A stretch of 64,000 nt of DNA, from positions 6,981,001-7,045,000 of the forward strand of contig BRXU01000003.1 in the NCBI GenBank assembly GCA_030267565.1, read 5' to 3'. The notes under the pieces were generated by a model. The model did no database searches, was not told where the DNA came from, and worked only from the letters and a program-made list of their open reading frames with translations. This document shows positions 22,684 through 33,477 of this stretch, piece by piece. Position 1 is the stretch's first letter; each line of letters starts with the position of its first letter. A program made the translations under genes and the position numbers. The DNA is from Pleodorina starrii. Lineage: Eukaryota; Chlorophyta; Chlorophyceae; Chlamydomonadales; Volvocaceae.

Positions 22684-24965
22684 GGCGAGAGGGGTGAGTT
22701 GCCGGGCGGATGCCGGACAGTTCGATGCGTGCGGCGCCTCGTGTGTGTGTCGGGGGGGGGGGGTAAAAACAAGATACCGCAGCGAGGAAGATACCGCCCA
22801 GCCCCGTGAGGGGGGGGCATGGCGGGGGTGTGCACAAAAAGATTTTGGGAGCTTGTCCGGAGATGGCTATGAGGCGAGCGGTCTGGTATTTCGTGCAGTA
22901 GCGGCGGGGGCGGTGAGGCATCCCGCACTCCCACTCCCGCGGACTGCGGGGTGTCGTGGAGAGGGAAAAGCGCCGGCCATCGGACCGTCAGGCTGCAGCC
23001 CCTGGGGCGCTGTGTGTGCGTGTGGGGCCCCGCCCAAGCAACGGGCGAGCGGACCGGCGAGCGGACCGGACCAGGTCCCAAGGTCATGACGGCCAACGCC
23101 CTCGAGCTCCGACCCGCCACAGAAGGGGGGAGGACGCGGGCATATTTCTGTCCTGAACAGACGAGAACGCGAAAGGGCGGAGCAAGCTCGGGTGGGTTAA
23201 GATTATTTGCTCAGTACCGCACTGCACGTTCAGCGTGAAAGGGGTGAGAGGCCGAAAGGCCTATGTGCGGGCTGGGGCCTTGTCACAGCGGGAACGGGGC
23301 TGGACTGCGAGTGGACTGAGAGCGGACCCCACAGCGCATCGCACTGCGCCGCCGCTGCCGGTGACATGCCATGCCTCACGGAAACACAACATGGTTTTAC
23401 AGCCAGCCGTACGACAGCTGCGCCGTACATGCGCGCAATGCGGCGAGTCCCCATCCCCGTCCCGCGCGCCTTGTCTGCTCCACATGCGCGCCAGGCGCGT
23501 CGCGTCGAGTCGCGGCGGGTGGGCTCCCCCCTCCGGCGCACAGCCCCCCCCACCTCCCAATGCACACAACGCTATCTCATCTGAGGAAGCGGGCCTCGCT
23601 CTCTGCCCAAACGTCGGTCCCCACGGCGGGCCGCCACGGGGGCCCTACCCCTGCCCAGACACCCCGCGAATATCCCCCCTGCTCTGCATGCGCGCGCAGG
23701 ATGAGGTTTCCCCCAGCACCAGCCACACTGATCGAACGCTGCGCGTTCGCGCCGCCGCCGTCCGGACCTGCCCCAGCGCTCCCACCGGCATCCCCTTCCC
23801 CTTAAACGCCCCTCTCCCTGTAGCACAAACAAACACACGCATATCCGGGCAGCAGGATACACCCCCCTCAACGCCGGTTACCCCAACACACACACCGCCG
23901 GGGTCGGGGCGCGTTGAGTCACGGCCCCGTTGAGTTTGCGCCGAAGGTCGCGACCATCGTGCAGCCTGCCAGCCTGCCAGCCGGCCGGCCTGCCAGCCAG
24001 CCTGCCAGCCAGTAAGCCGGCCTGCCAGCCTGCCTGCCAGCCTGCCAGCCAGTAAGCCGGCCAGCCTGCCAGCCAGCCAGTAAGCCAGCAAGCCTGCCAG
24101 CCAGTCAGCCTGTAGGGCTACGCTGGCTCCTGCATGCCAGCCTGCCATGCGTTATGGATGCGTGTGCAGGCCCGGCTATCGCTTGCGTGCAGGCCGAGGA
24201 GGGCGACAGACCCAGACGCACGCAGGGCCGGACGCGCTGTCATCCACCCAATACATCCACACTCCTCACCCACCCACGCGTCCATACACGCAACCGCCCC
24301 AACAGGGATGCAGGGCTCCCTCCTCCACCCCCACCCCCGCACACGCGCGCACGCACGCACTCTGAGCGAGCAACGCGAACGCGGCGTGGCTGCGCCCGAG
24401 GGCCAGCGGCTGTCGAGGGCGAGAGGGCGGCGCTAGGGATGCGCGCCAGAGAGCACGGGTCGGAGCGAGAACGCAGCAGTGCAAGCTGCGGTACCCGCCG
24501 CCTCTTGATTAGGCCTCGCGGCTGTGGTGCTCCGGGTGACCTTGCGGGTCGACGGGTCGAGCAGAGACCCTAGCCACACCTCGCCACTCCCACACAGGCT
24601 CCCCTCTTCCGCCTCCTCAGTCGTCCCTGCGCACACGACACAGGCCAGCCATGGCGCACACACATAGACACATTACGTGTTCATGCTTCTGCTGTTAGCC
24701 CGTCCGTCCCCGCCCCCACCCCCCCCCCGTCTGCACAGCCCTCCCCCTCTTGCCCCTTCCCCGCCCCCCTGCCTTCCCCCATGATGCGGCGGGCCCTTAT
24801 TAACCCCATACCTGCTCAGCCCCTTCCCCCCTGCTGTTCAGCCAATCCCCCACAATCGCCCTCCCCCCACGCCATCCCATCGCTCCGCAGTTCCATCTTT
24901 ATTACCCCTTCCCCTTCCCCAGCCCCCCCTTCCCCCGCTGTGATTTCTCTTTATACCCCCGCAGC
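22684..24965. other. Convergent spacer, no supported gene
   Basis: This lies between the GCK-domain stop and the proteasome stop and should contain both 3' UTRs. It holds one copy of the dispersed GATACCGCAGCG repeat (22758-22795) and a CCAGCCTG-type array. Frames of 100-230 codons exist on both strands, all Arg/Pro/Ala-rich and without recognisable domains. Confidence 0.6.
23962..24112. repeat. CCTGCCAGC-type degenerate tandem repeat
   Basis: Repeated GCCTGCCAGCCAG and GTAAGCCGGCC units in a run of about 150 bp, built on a CAGC/CTGC core. Confidence 0.9.
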
Positions 24966-27691
24966 CTACATGTCCGAGTCCTCCAGCGCCGCCTTGGCTT
25001 GCCGCTCCGCATCCGCCAACAGTTCGGCGGGCACCTGCCGACAACGGCATCCGAGACACGGAGACACACACACGAGAGAAGACGCGGCGGGGGCGGGGCG
25101 GGGCGGGACGGGACGGGGTGATTCAAAAGAGAACGCAGCGGTCGGACGGAGGCAGGGAGGCGGCTGTGCGTGTGTGGGGGGGGGAGGTCCTTAGGTGCTG
25201 GCAGCACGAAAGAAGACGCGGCGGCGGCGCGCTGTGCTGTCCACCAGCCAGGCGTCCGTTCGGCTGCCTTGCGTTCGGGTCTGCGGCCAGCGCCTCCTCC
25301 AGCCCCTTTGACCTTCCGCTCCCCCTTCCCCCCCAGCTCTCGCTCCTGCCAAGCTGACCCAGGGCCCCGTCCCCCCCTTCAAGCTCCAGCCCCCTCCCCT
25401 CCCCCTCCCCTCACCCTCTGGTGCTGCTTGTTGCTCTCGTCGCAGATCCAGCTGACCTCCAGCTCAAACTTCTTGCCGTCCTCGTCGTGAACCTTGTGGA
25501 GGCTGTGACGGGCGGGAGGGCGGGAAGGGGGGAGGGGCGGCAAGGGATGAAGGTCAGGAGGGACGAGGTTAGGAGGGATAAAGGAAAGCGGGCCAGACAG
25601 GCAGGCGGGCGGGCGCGGAGTCCGTTCTCTCCCTCTCTCCCTCCCTCCCTGCCCTGCCCTCCCCAACCTCCTTCCCTCCCTCAGTGGTCCAGGAGGCTCC
25701 CTCCCTCCCTCCCTCCCTCCCGCCCACCGCCGCCTAGCCCTCCCTCCCTCCCTCCCCCCCTCCCTCCCTCCCTCCCTGCCTTCCCCCATCCCCCCCTCCC
25801 TCCCCCCCTCACATCTTGACCGCCTCCACCACCGCCTCCCTGCAGCTCATCTCCGCCAGCTTGAGCTTCTCGATCTCGTTCTTGGCGGCCTGCCGGCCCT
25901 TGCCCACTGCAGTGCCAAAGTAGCGCTGCGAGAAGGGAGGTCGGGGAGGGTGAGGAGGAGGAGGACGAGGGGGGAGGACAGGAAAGGGCGAGGCGAGGTG
26001 ATTTGAGGAAGAGGGTGGGTACAGAAAGTGGCATGTGATCCCGGCTGCAGTCGTTGCAGCCACCAGCCAAGTCAAAACCAAGCAGGTGGACAAGGGTAGG
26101 GTATCTTCCGCATCCCCTCTTCCCCCCCTCAAGAAAACACATCCACGACCGCCTTGGCTCCCCCTTCCGCGGTCGCCTACGTCCCTCAGCTGCGATATCG
26201 TCCTTCTTACTCGCCCTTCCCCCCCGCAGCATATGGTGCATATCACTCCCTGACCCCCCGCAATCAATTCTCGCCTCCCCCCCAAAACACACGAAACCCG
26301 CCCCCCGCCCCTCCCCGCCCCCACCAGCGACGAGCCCGACGGGTCCACCGCATACAGCGCCGGCCCGTTCTTGTCGTACGTGGCCAGCAGCAGGGTGGCG
26401 CCGTACGGCCTCAGCGACCAGTACAGATTGAACATGTGGACGTAGCTGCCCACTCGCTCGCACAGCACGTGTCCAGGGATGGGCTCGCCGTACACGCGCT
26501 TGTACGACGATGCCTCGTCCCAGGCGCGGTTGGCCACCATGCGGCCGTCGGGGGCGAGGCCCGCCACCGCCTGGGGTCGATCGGAATGGGGTTGGTGTTT
26601 TATTCTTTTGGGTTCTTGGGCTTGGGCTTGCAGTTCTACATTCGGATTTTGGGTTATTCCTCATGCACCAGCACCAACCTCAAACATGGCGCGTAGATTT
26701 GCGACCTCGAACTTTCCTGGGCGGGGCCGATCGTGTGGTGGTGGTGGAGAAAGCCGCGCACGCAGCTACCCTCGAGACATTCTGCTTGCTCATAGTGTTC
26801 AGTCCCACACATGCGGGGGGCGACCCACACCCACACCTTGGCCCCCCTGCCTTCCAAGTCCCAACCTCCCAACCCGTTCGCCCGGCCGTATCCACCCCCC
26901 CCCAAGCTCACCACGCCCACGTGCCGGTCCACGTTATGTATCCTGCGATTGGATCCCTCCACCAACAGCTTGGACAGCACCAGCTTCTCACAGGCCTGCA
27001 GCCAGGCAGGCAGGCAGGCACATAGGCAGGCAGACACGTAGGGAGACAGGCAGGCAGGCATTGGGCAGGCACGAATGCATACAGGGCACCGGCAGGGCGG
27101 GTGTGTGTGTGTATGTGTTTGGTGGCGCTGCCGTGGTGGCGTTGGCATGACCACCAGACGATGCCCGTTGCCCGACCAAGTCTGCGAAAGCCGCCTGCAT
27201 CCAAGCACGCGACTACGTCCTCCTCAGTACTGCTAGACCGGCTCTGCCGCGACAGTGCTCGGCCCCGCGCACGGCGGCTTGCTGTGCTCCGCTCGCAGAC
27301 CGCACGCCCGGTACGTCGAATCCGTGCCCGCCTACCAGCACGACGCCGTCCTTGCATCTCAACCCGATCACGGTGCTGCGGGGGAGGGAGAGGGGAAGTG
27401 GATGGATGAGGAGGGGATGTTGCCGGGCACAAACACGGGAGACGTGATAACCGGGCACGGGTGGCGGGAAGGCAAACGACGCGCGCTGCAACCTGGCCCA
27501 CCTGCTGTTGTCTACCGCCTTCTGAGCATACTCCGTCTGAAAGATCTTGCCATCTGGCGAGTAAGTTGTAGCTGACAGGTCATACTGCGCAGGCGTGGGG
27601 TCCGAAAATTGTCCGTAAGTGCCGAAGGTAACCTCACGCCTAGTCCCGGCCACCAGAGCAAGCAACGTACTCCTGTGCCGATGCCCGACAT
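24966..27691 (-). CDS. PAG1: 20S proteasome subunit alpha-7 (PSMA3/PAG1 type)
   Basis: A structural alpha-ring subunit of the 20S proteasome core, acting in cytosol and nucleus. The eight minus-strand exons are 27691-27671, 27584-27502, 27375-27336, 26995-26912, 26570-26325, 25925-25813, 25502-25415 and 25034-24966. They give 247 residues, the usual length for this family, with all phases consistent. The first exon encodes only MSGIGTG and joins directly to [19 protein letters not shown], the alpha-subunit N-terminal signature. Other diagnostic stretches are [66 protein letters not shown] and [17 protein letters not shown]. The C-terminus ends LEDSDM. As in other alpha subunits, no catalytic threonine is expected. 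It is divergent from the SNF5 gene, with 295 bp between the start codons. Confidence 0.97.
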
Positions 27692-27986
27692 GGTTACGCG
27701 CGCCGCTCCACCGGCACAGGGGCTTCAACGGCTGCAAATGAATGGGAGATCTGTGCTCAATTGCCCGCGAAACCACAGCTGAAGCCAAGTGCTCTATTGC
27801 GTCAAAATGCAAAATGGCAAGGTTTGTGCGGAACCACTGTAGCGCACGAGACGACAAGACAAAGATCGAAAGCATCGCCTGAGGCAGTTGTACGTCGGCA
27901 TACGGCAGTTGAAGTTCCCGGGTTGGGCGTTGCCAGTACTGCCTTTCCAAATTTTTCGCTGCCTGCGGTATGATTTGTTAGCAAAA
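27692..27986. promoter_or_regulatory. Bidirectional promoter between proteasome alpha-7 and SNF5 genes
   Basis: Only 295 bp separate the two start codons, so both promoters and 5' UTRs must fit here. The stretch is less GC-rich than the genes on either side. The SNF5 start has a favourable context (AAAAATGG). No specific factor site was identified. Confidence 0.6.
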
Positions 27987-30621
27987 ATGGATGCAAATCC
28001 TCCTGCTGCTGCAACCGGTGGAGCACGAGTCCATGAGCTCAAGGCCGCGGTGTTGACTCAGCTAGGGTTACAGCAGGAAGCCCCGAACCGAGAGAAAGGC
28101 TCGCTATTCGTGCCCGTACGCGTGCATATCGACCGGGAGGATGGCGAGGACATCCGCGAGGTGCGCCGGGAGGGCTTGCACCGCTCTGACCTCTGCGCCC
28201 GGTCACCTGTTTCTTGAGCATAAGCGCTCAACACTCCAATCCAATTATGCGTATCGCATCGGCGCTGCCGACCCCACCCGCCTTCCACCCTGCCGTCCCC
28301 CTTCGACATTGCAGCATTTCCTATGGCGCCTTGGAGGTGCGAACAGCTGGATGGAGAAGTTCCACGCAAGGGGAGGGAAGGGGCATATCGCCGGGGGAGT
28401 TCCACGGCAGGCGCACCGCTTCCCCTATTTCTCGCTGCGGCGAGGGAAAGACCGGGCAGCTGCAGCCAGCCAAGCCCCGGCGTAGCCTTGATTGCCCTGG
28501 CCGCCTTGGCAATACTGGAAGCAACAGCAGCTACGGCAGACAGCAACAGCAGCTGAGGGGGACAGCAACAGCAGCTGGGGGGTGGGCGGCAGGAGCAGCA
28601 GCTGAGGGGGCGCGCAGCAAAACCGTGGAGGCGTTGTCCAAGGCAGCAGCTGAGCGGAGGCAGGGGGAGCCGCGGGGGGGGGGGGGCCGCGACAGCCAGC
28701 CGATTGCGGCGGATGGATGAAGGAGGGGGTTATCTACGTTAAGGCCGGAGCCTGTGAGCGGAGGAGGGGGGACGGTTTGGATGGTGGCAGCAGCACCTCC
28801 AGCACAGAGCAGCTGTGCGGGAAAGGGGGGCCGGCGGGACGCAGCAGCAGCAGCAGGAAGTAGCGGGTTGGGAGCCCGGGGTCGGACGTTGGACGTCGGG
28901 GCCCGGATGTGGGGCACAGCGGATGGGCAACGAGAGGACTCCCCCGGGGGGCCGCCCGCATTCACCCCCAAAACCCCTCCTTTACCCTCCCCTCCTCCCT
29001 CCTCCCTCTCGCCCAACACACTCACACATACCCGCATTCCTCAGAGCCTGGGTACAACCCACGGCCCATCGCCATGCGGCTGGCGGCGGACCTGCAGCTG
29101 CCACAGAACTACATCAAGTGAGTACAAGTGATATAAGGATACCGGATGCGGCTCGGGGGGTGGAGGGGCGGACGCTGGAGGGGGGGGGGTGGAATCGGCA
29201 TGGCTGGAGGGGGAGGTAGCTGGCGGACGGACGGAGGGAGGCATGGAGGGAGGGATAAACTAATAGAAAGGAAGAACGGACCGTAGCCAAGCCAGGGAGT
29301 GAGGGATGGCTGGGACTCCGGCCTATCCGCGGATAACGCCCCACCCCTCCCCACCCCTCCCCGCGCCCCACCCCCAGGCTTATCGAGGATGAGATCGGTC
29401 GCAGTCTGAAGGGCTTCAAGGGTTACAAGGACCTGGGGGGGCCCCGACTGGTCAGGCTGCAGGTGTGTATGTGTGAGGGGGAGGGCGGGGGAGTGAGGGA
29501 GGGAGTGAGGGAGGGAGTGAGGGTGGGGAGGGAGTGGAGGGTGGGAGTGACCTGGAGGGTGGGAGGAAGGGTGGGAAGGGAGGGAGGGTTCTCCGAGGCC
29601 CATCTCGACGGCGCCATTCTCCCCATGGCCTCAAAACGGGTCCGGGCCCGGTGGTCCCCCTTTCCCCCACCCCCACCCCCACCCCCTTGCCCTACCGATG
29701 GCGTACTGCACACTCTCTCTCTCTCTCTTGACCTCCCTGTCTCTGTCCCCCTGTGTCTCCCTCCCTCCCTTTCTCCCCCCGGCCAGCTGTACGTACGGCG
29801 GGGCGACACGGTGTTTCGGGACGAGCTGGAGTGGGACGTCAACGACCCGGCCGCAAGCACGCTGCAGTACGCCTGCGAGGTGGGGAGGGCTGGGGGGGGG
29901 CTGGCCCATGCTGTGCCCCTTGTGCTGTGCCCTGCCGCCGTTTCACGTTTCACCCGCACCACCTCCGCGCCACCCGCTCTGCCGCCCTGTGCCCGCCGCC
30001 TCGGCGCCCTGCACCCCACGCTGCGCTCCCTCCCCCCCCGGTGTGTGTGCGTGTTGCAGGTGTGTCGGCACCTGGCTCTGGACCTGGGCTGGGCTCAGTC
30101 CATCAACTCCCACCTGCACGACATGCTGCATGACGTGGTGGAGGTGGGTGGGTGGGTGGGTGGGAGGTTGGGAGGTTGGGGAGAGGGAGCCGGACCGGGG
30201 GTGGCCCCGCCCCTCCCTGAACCTGACCCCGCCCCTCTGACCTCGTTCCCGCTCCCGCCCACGCTGCGGTCTCATCTTTGTTGTCCCTGGCCCGATCCCC
30301 AATCCCCCAACCCCGGACCCTGCGTCCACATGCGGGTGCGGGTGCGGATGCGGCGCACCCCCCCGTCCATGACGCATGGATGACGCAGCTTTTCACTCTG
30401 TTTACCCCCAAACCCCCAAACCCCCACCTGCGTTGCGTTCCCTCGCCCCGGGCCGTTCTTATTACCCCCCACCCACCCACCCACCCACACGCACACACAC
30501 ACACACCTTTCCCCCTTCCCCCCTTTCTCCCTCTCCCCTCCTCCCCTCCAGGACCTCCGCAAGCACCCCGAGGAGGTGAGCCTGCTGCCTCCCCCGCCAT
30601 CCATTTGGAGGACCGCACCCT

Positions 30622-30653
<32 letters not shown>

Positions 30654-33000
30654 TGGCAGCCGCTGCCGCCAGGCCAGCTGCCGCCCGCCACCACCACCAC
30701 CACCGCTGCTGTGCAGCCGCAGCAACAACCCCAGCAGCAGCAAGCGCAGCAGGTGGCCGATGGCGGCGGCGGCGGCCGGGGGCCGCCGCCTGATGCGGTT
30801 CGCAGCGCCTTCCCGCGCGTCGAGCCATACGACCCGGCAACCGACCTGGAGGCCGAGCGCCGGGTGCGTTGTTCCCCGCGCGGTGTGGTATGGGTGGTCG
30901 GTCGGTCGGTCGGGGGAGGAGGAGGGGAGCGGCGCAGTCGAGCGAGCAATGGGGGGGGGCACACCATCGATCCGTGTGGACCGCCCCGCTGCCCCCTCCC
31001 CTCCCCCTCGCTGCACACAGGCCCGGCGTGATGCTAAGGCGGAGCGCCGCAAGCGCGAGGCGGAGGCACGGCACCACGGCCACCACCACCACCACCCAGC
31101 CGGCCACCACCCCCAGCAGCAGCAGCAGCAGCAGCAAGGCCGGGCGGCGCACCAGGAGGTGGGGGTTTGGCGCGAGGCGGGCACCGGACGTGGGGTGGAG
31201 GGGAGGGAGGCCGTCAGGCGGGCACCGGATGGCGGGTGGGAGGTGCGCCGCGTCTCGAGTGGGGTGGGGTCGGCACGCTTCGCGTGCCACGCCAGGACGG
31301 CGGGGGGGGGGCAAAAGCTTCAGCAAGGCGAGATTGTGTGTGTAGGGGGGGGGAGGGGAAGGGGGGTAACAGCATGGCGGGGCGGTGGTCGCTACGACCT
31401 GTGGCCTGGCGCTTGAGGACCTTCCTGGCCACCCCGGGCTATGGGGTCGTCCGGGCTCCGCCCCACTGTCCTGGGCGACAACGACGAGGAGCGCGCGCCG
31501 CACTCACTCCCCCACTCGCTTGCTCCCGAGGGCGGAGGGCGGTGTTGGAGGGCAGCATGTGGATGGCTTCAAAAGCTCCGCCCACCTCCCTCCGCACTGC
31601 CCGTGACATTGACGCAGGAGGGCCAGGTCGGGGAGCAGCCGCAGCAGCAGCAGCCACCCCCCGAGCTGCTGCTGCCGCCGCCGCCACAACAACAACAGCA
31701 GCAGGCACAGCCACACTTGCAACAGCAGCTTCAGCAGCAGCCGCAGCAGCCACAATCACAGCAGCCGCAGCAGCCCCACCAGCCCCAGGCACTGCTGCGG
31801 CCGCAACCACATCCAGCCACCGTGAAGCAGGAGGCCGAGGCGAGGGGCGCTGCGCTGGGGCCGGGCCCGGGGCCTTCCCTGCAACATCAGCAGCAGCAGC
31901 AGGCCCGAGACCAGCAGCCCTACAACCAGCCACAGCAACAACAGCAACCTCAGCAGCAGCAGCAGCAGCATCCTTACCATCAGCCGCCGCCGCAGCAGCA
32001 GCCGTTGCCGCCGCCGCAGCAGCAGCAAGGCTATCAGCCGCAGCCGCCGCTGATGCAGCCCAGGGAGGTCAAGACGGAGCCCGGCGCAGGCCACACACAG
32101 CAGCAGCAGCAGCACCAAGCCGCAGGACCCCACCACCCCCACCCCCACCAGCAGCAACCGCAGCAGCAGCAGCCGCTGCAGCAGTATCACTTGCCGCCGC
32201 AATCCTTCCAGCAACCACAGTCCCAACACCAGCAGCAGCACCAACAACAGCAGTTGCAGCCGCAGGGACATTACCTGCAGGCGACGCAGCAGCAGCAACA
32301 GCAGCAACAGCCGAGCCCGCTGCCGGCGGTGAAGCAGGAGCAGCAGCAGCAGGGCCCGGGGCCGGGGCCTGCAGTCGGGGTGCAACGAGGGCCGGAGGTC
32401 AAGTTGGAGCCCCGGGGGGGCCAGGACGCACTGGCGCCCCGAAACCAGGTCCTGCCGCAGGCCTTGCAATTCTCGCCACTTGCCTCGAACCAGCAACACC
32501 CGCCGCAACACCAGCTCCAGCAGCCCCAGCAGCAGTGGGGGCAGCAGCAGCAACAGCAACCACAGCAGCAGCAGCAGCAATACAACCTGCAGCAGCAGCC
32601 GCAGCAGCAGCAGTACAACCAGCAACTGCTTACCGGCACCCAACAGCAGCACCAGCAGCAGCACCAGCAAGCGGTGAACTACCAGCAGCAGCAGCAAGTG
32701 AGCCAGCAGCAGCAGCTGAATCAGCAGCAGCGGTTTAACCAGCAGTACACTCCGCAGCAGCAGCACCAGCCACAACTGCAGCAGCAGCAGCCCTACCAGA
32801 ACTACCAGCAGGCTGCACAGCAGGCCGCACCATCGTACCCGCAGCAACCACAGCAGCAGCAGCAGCAGCAATCGTACCTACAACAGCAACAGCAGAATCT
32901 GCAGCAGCAGCAGAACCTGCAGCAGCAGCTGCAACAGCTGCAGCAGCAACAGCAGCAATGGATGCAGCAGCAGCAGCAGTACCCGTACGGTTTGGGCTGA
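27987..33000 (+). CDS. SNF5/SMARCB1-type SWI/SNF chromatin remodelling subunit with Gln-rich tail
   Basis: Core subunit of SWI/SNF-class remodelling complexes in the nucleus (BSH in Arabidopsis, SMARCB1 in animals). Exons: 27987-28160, 28315-28336, 29045-29117, 29378-29462, 29787-29879, 30060-30143, 30552-30863, 31021-31158, 31618-33000. Phases agree and give 787 residues. Both SNF5 repeats are visible. The first runs from LFVPVRVHIDREDGEDI to IREHFLWRLGEPGYNP and LAADLQLPQNYIKLIEDEIG. The second runs from LYVRRGDTVFRDELEWDVND to CRHLALDLGWAQSINSHL. The 22-bp second exon supplies HFLWRLG and completes repeat 1. A basic segment (RRDAKAERRKREAEARHH) follows. The last exon adds about 460 residues dominated by Gln. 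Plant homologues are only about 240 residues, so the tail is exceptional. A downstream ATG or different joining of the low-complexity exons is possible. Confidence 0.92.
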
Positions 33001-33017
33001 GGGGGTGCTCGACGGCA

Positions 33018-33022
33018 TGTAA
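33018..33022 (+). terminator. TGTAA polyadenylation signal candidate (near)
   Basis: TGTAA, the green-algal polyadenylation signal, occurs 18 bp after the SNF5 stop. A second copy at 33282-33286 would give a more usual 3' UTR length. Confidence 0.35.
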
Positions 33023-33281
33023 CGCGGTGGCGCATGTTGGCCCACGCACACTCCAAAGCGCCGACACACCTGGCAAAAGCCCTCCCGTGAGAGGCCAGTT
33101 ACAATTTTGTCGCGTGTACCAACCCCAGTGGGCGGATGAATACCCAGGCCTACCAGGCTGTTGGTGGTTCTGTTTGGGGCGGGGGTGGCGCCCAGCAGCG
33201 TTAAGCGCGTTCGAGGGGCCCCGCCCTTCAGGGTTGGGCCTGTCCGTCCGTCCTTCCGGTCTTGCTTCCGGTCTTGCTTCC

Positions 33282-33286
33282 TGTAA
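33282..33286 (+). terminator. TGTAA polyadenylation signal candidate for the SNF5 gene
   Basis: TGTAA about 280 bp beyond the SNF5 stop codon and before the minisatellite starts. Confidence 0.45.
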
Positions 33287-33477
33287 CGACAGAACATCAC
33301 CTTTCGCTCCCAAACGTGTCACGCAGGCTTTCACATCCCGTGTTGCAACGTGTTGATTACCTCTGTGGCTGACGCGCGTTGTCTCAGTGTCTCTGTCTCA
33401 GTGTGCGCGTCGTCTTAGTCTCAGTGCCAGTCTCAGTGTCGGCGAACGCCACCGACGAAACAACTTCGCGTCGTGTG

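Noticed and set aside
31756..32871. Leu-rich 371-codon frame on the minus strand
   Set aside because: It is the antisense shadow of CAG/CAA codons in the Gln-rich SNF5 exon, which is in phase with a well-supported gene.
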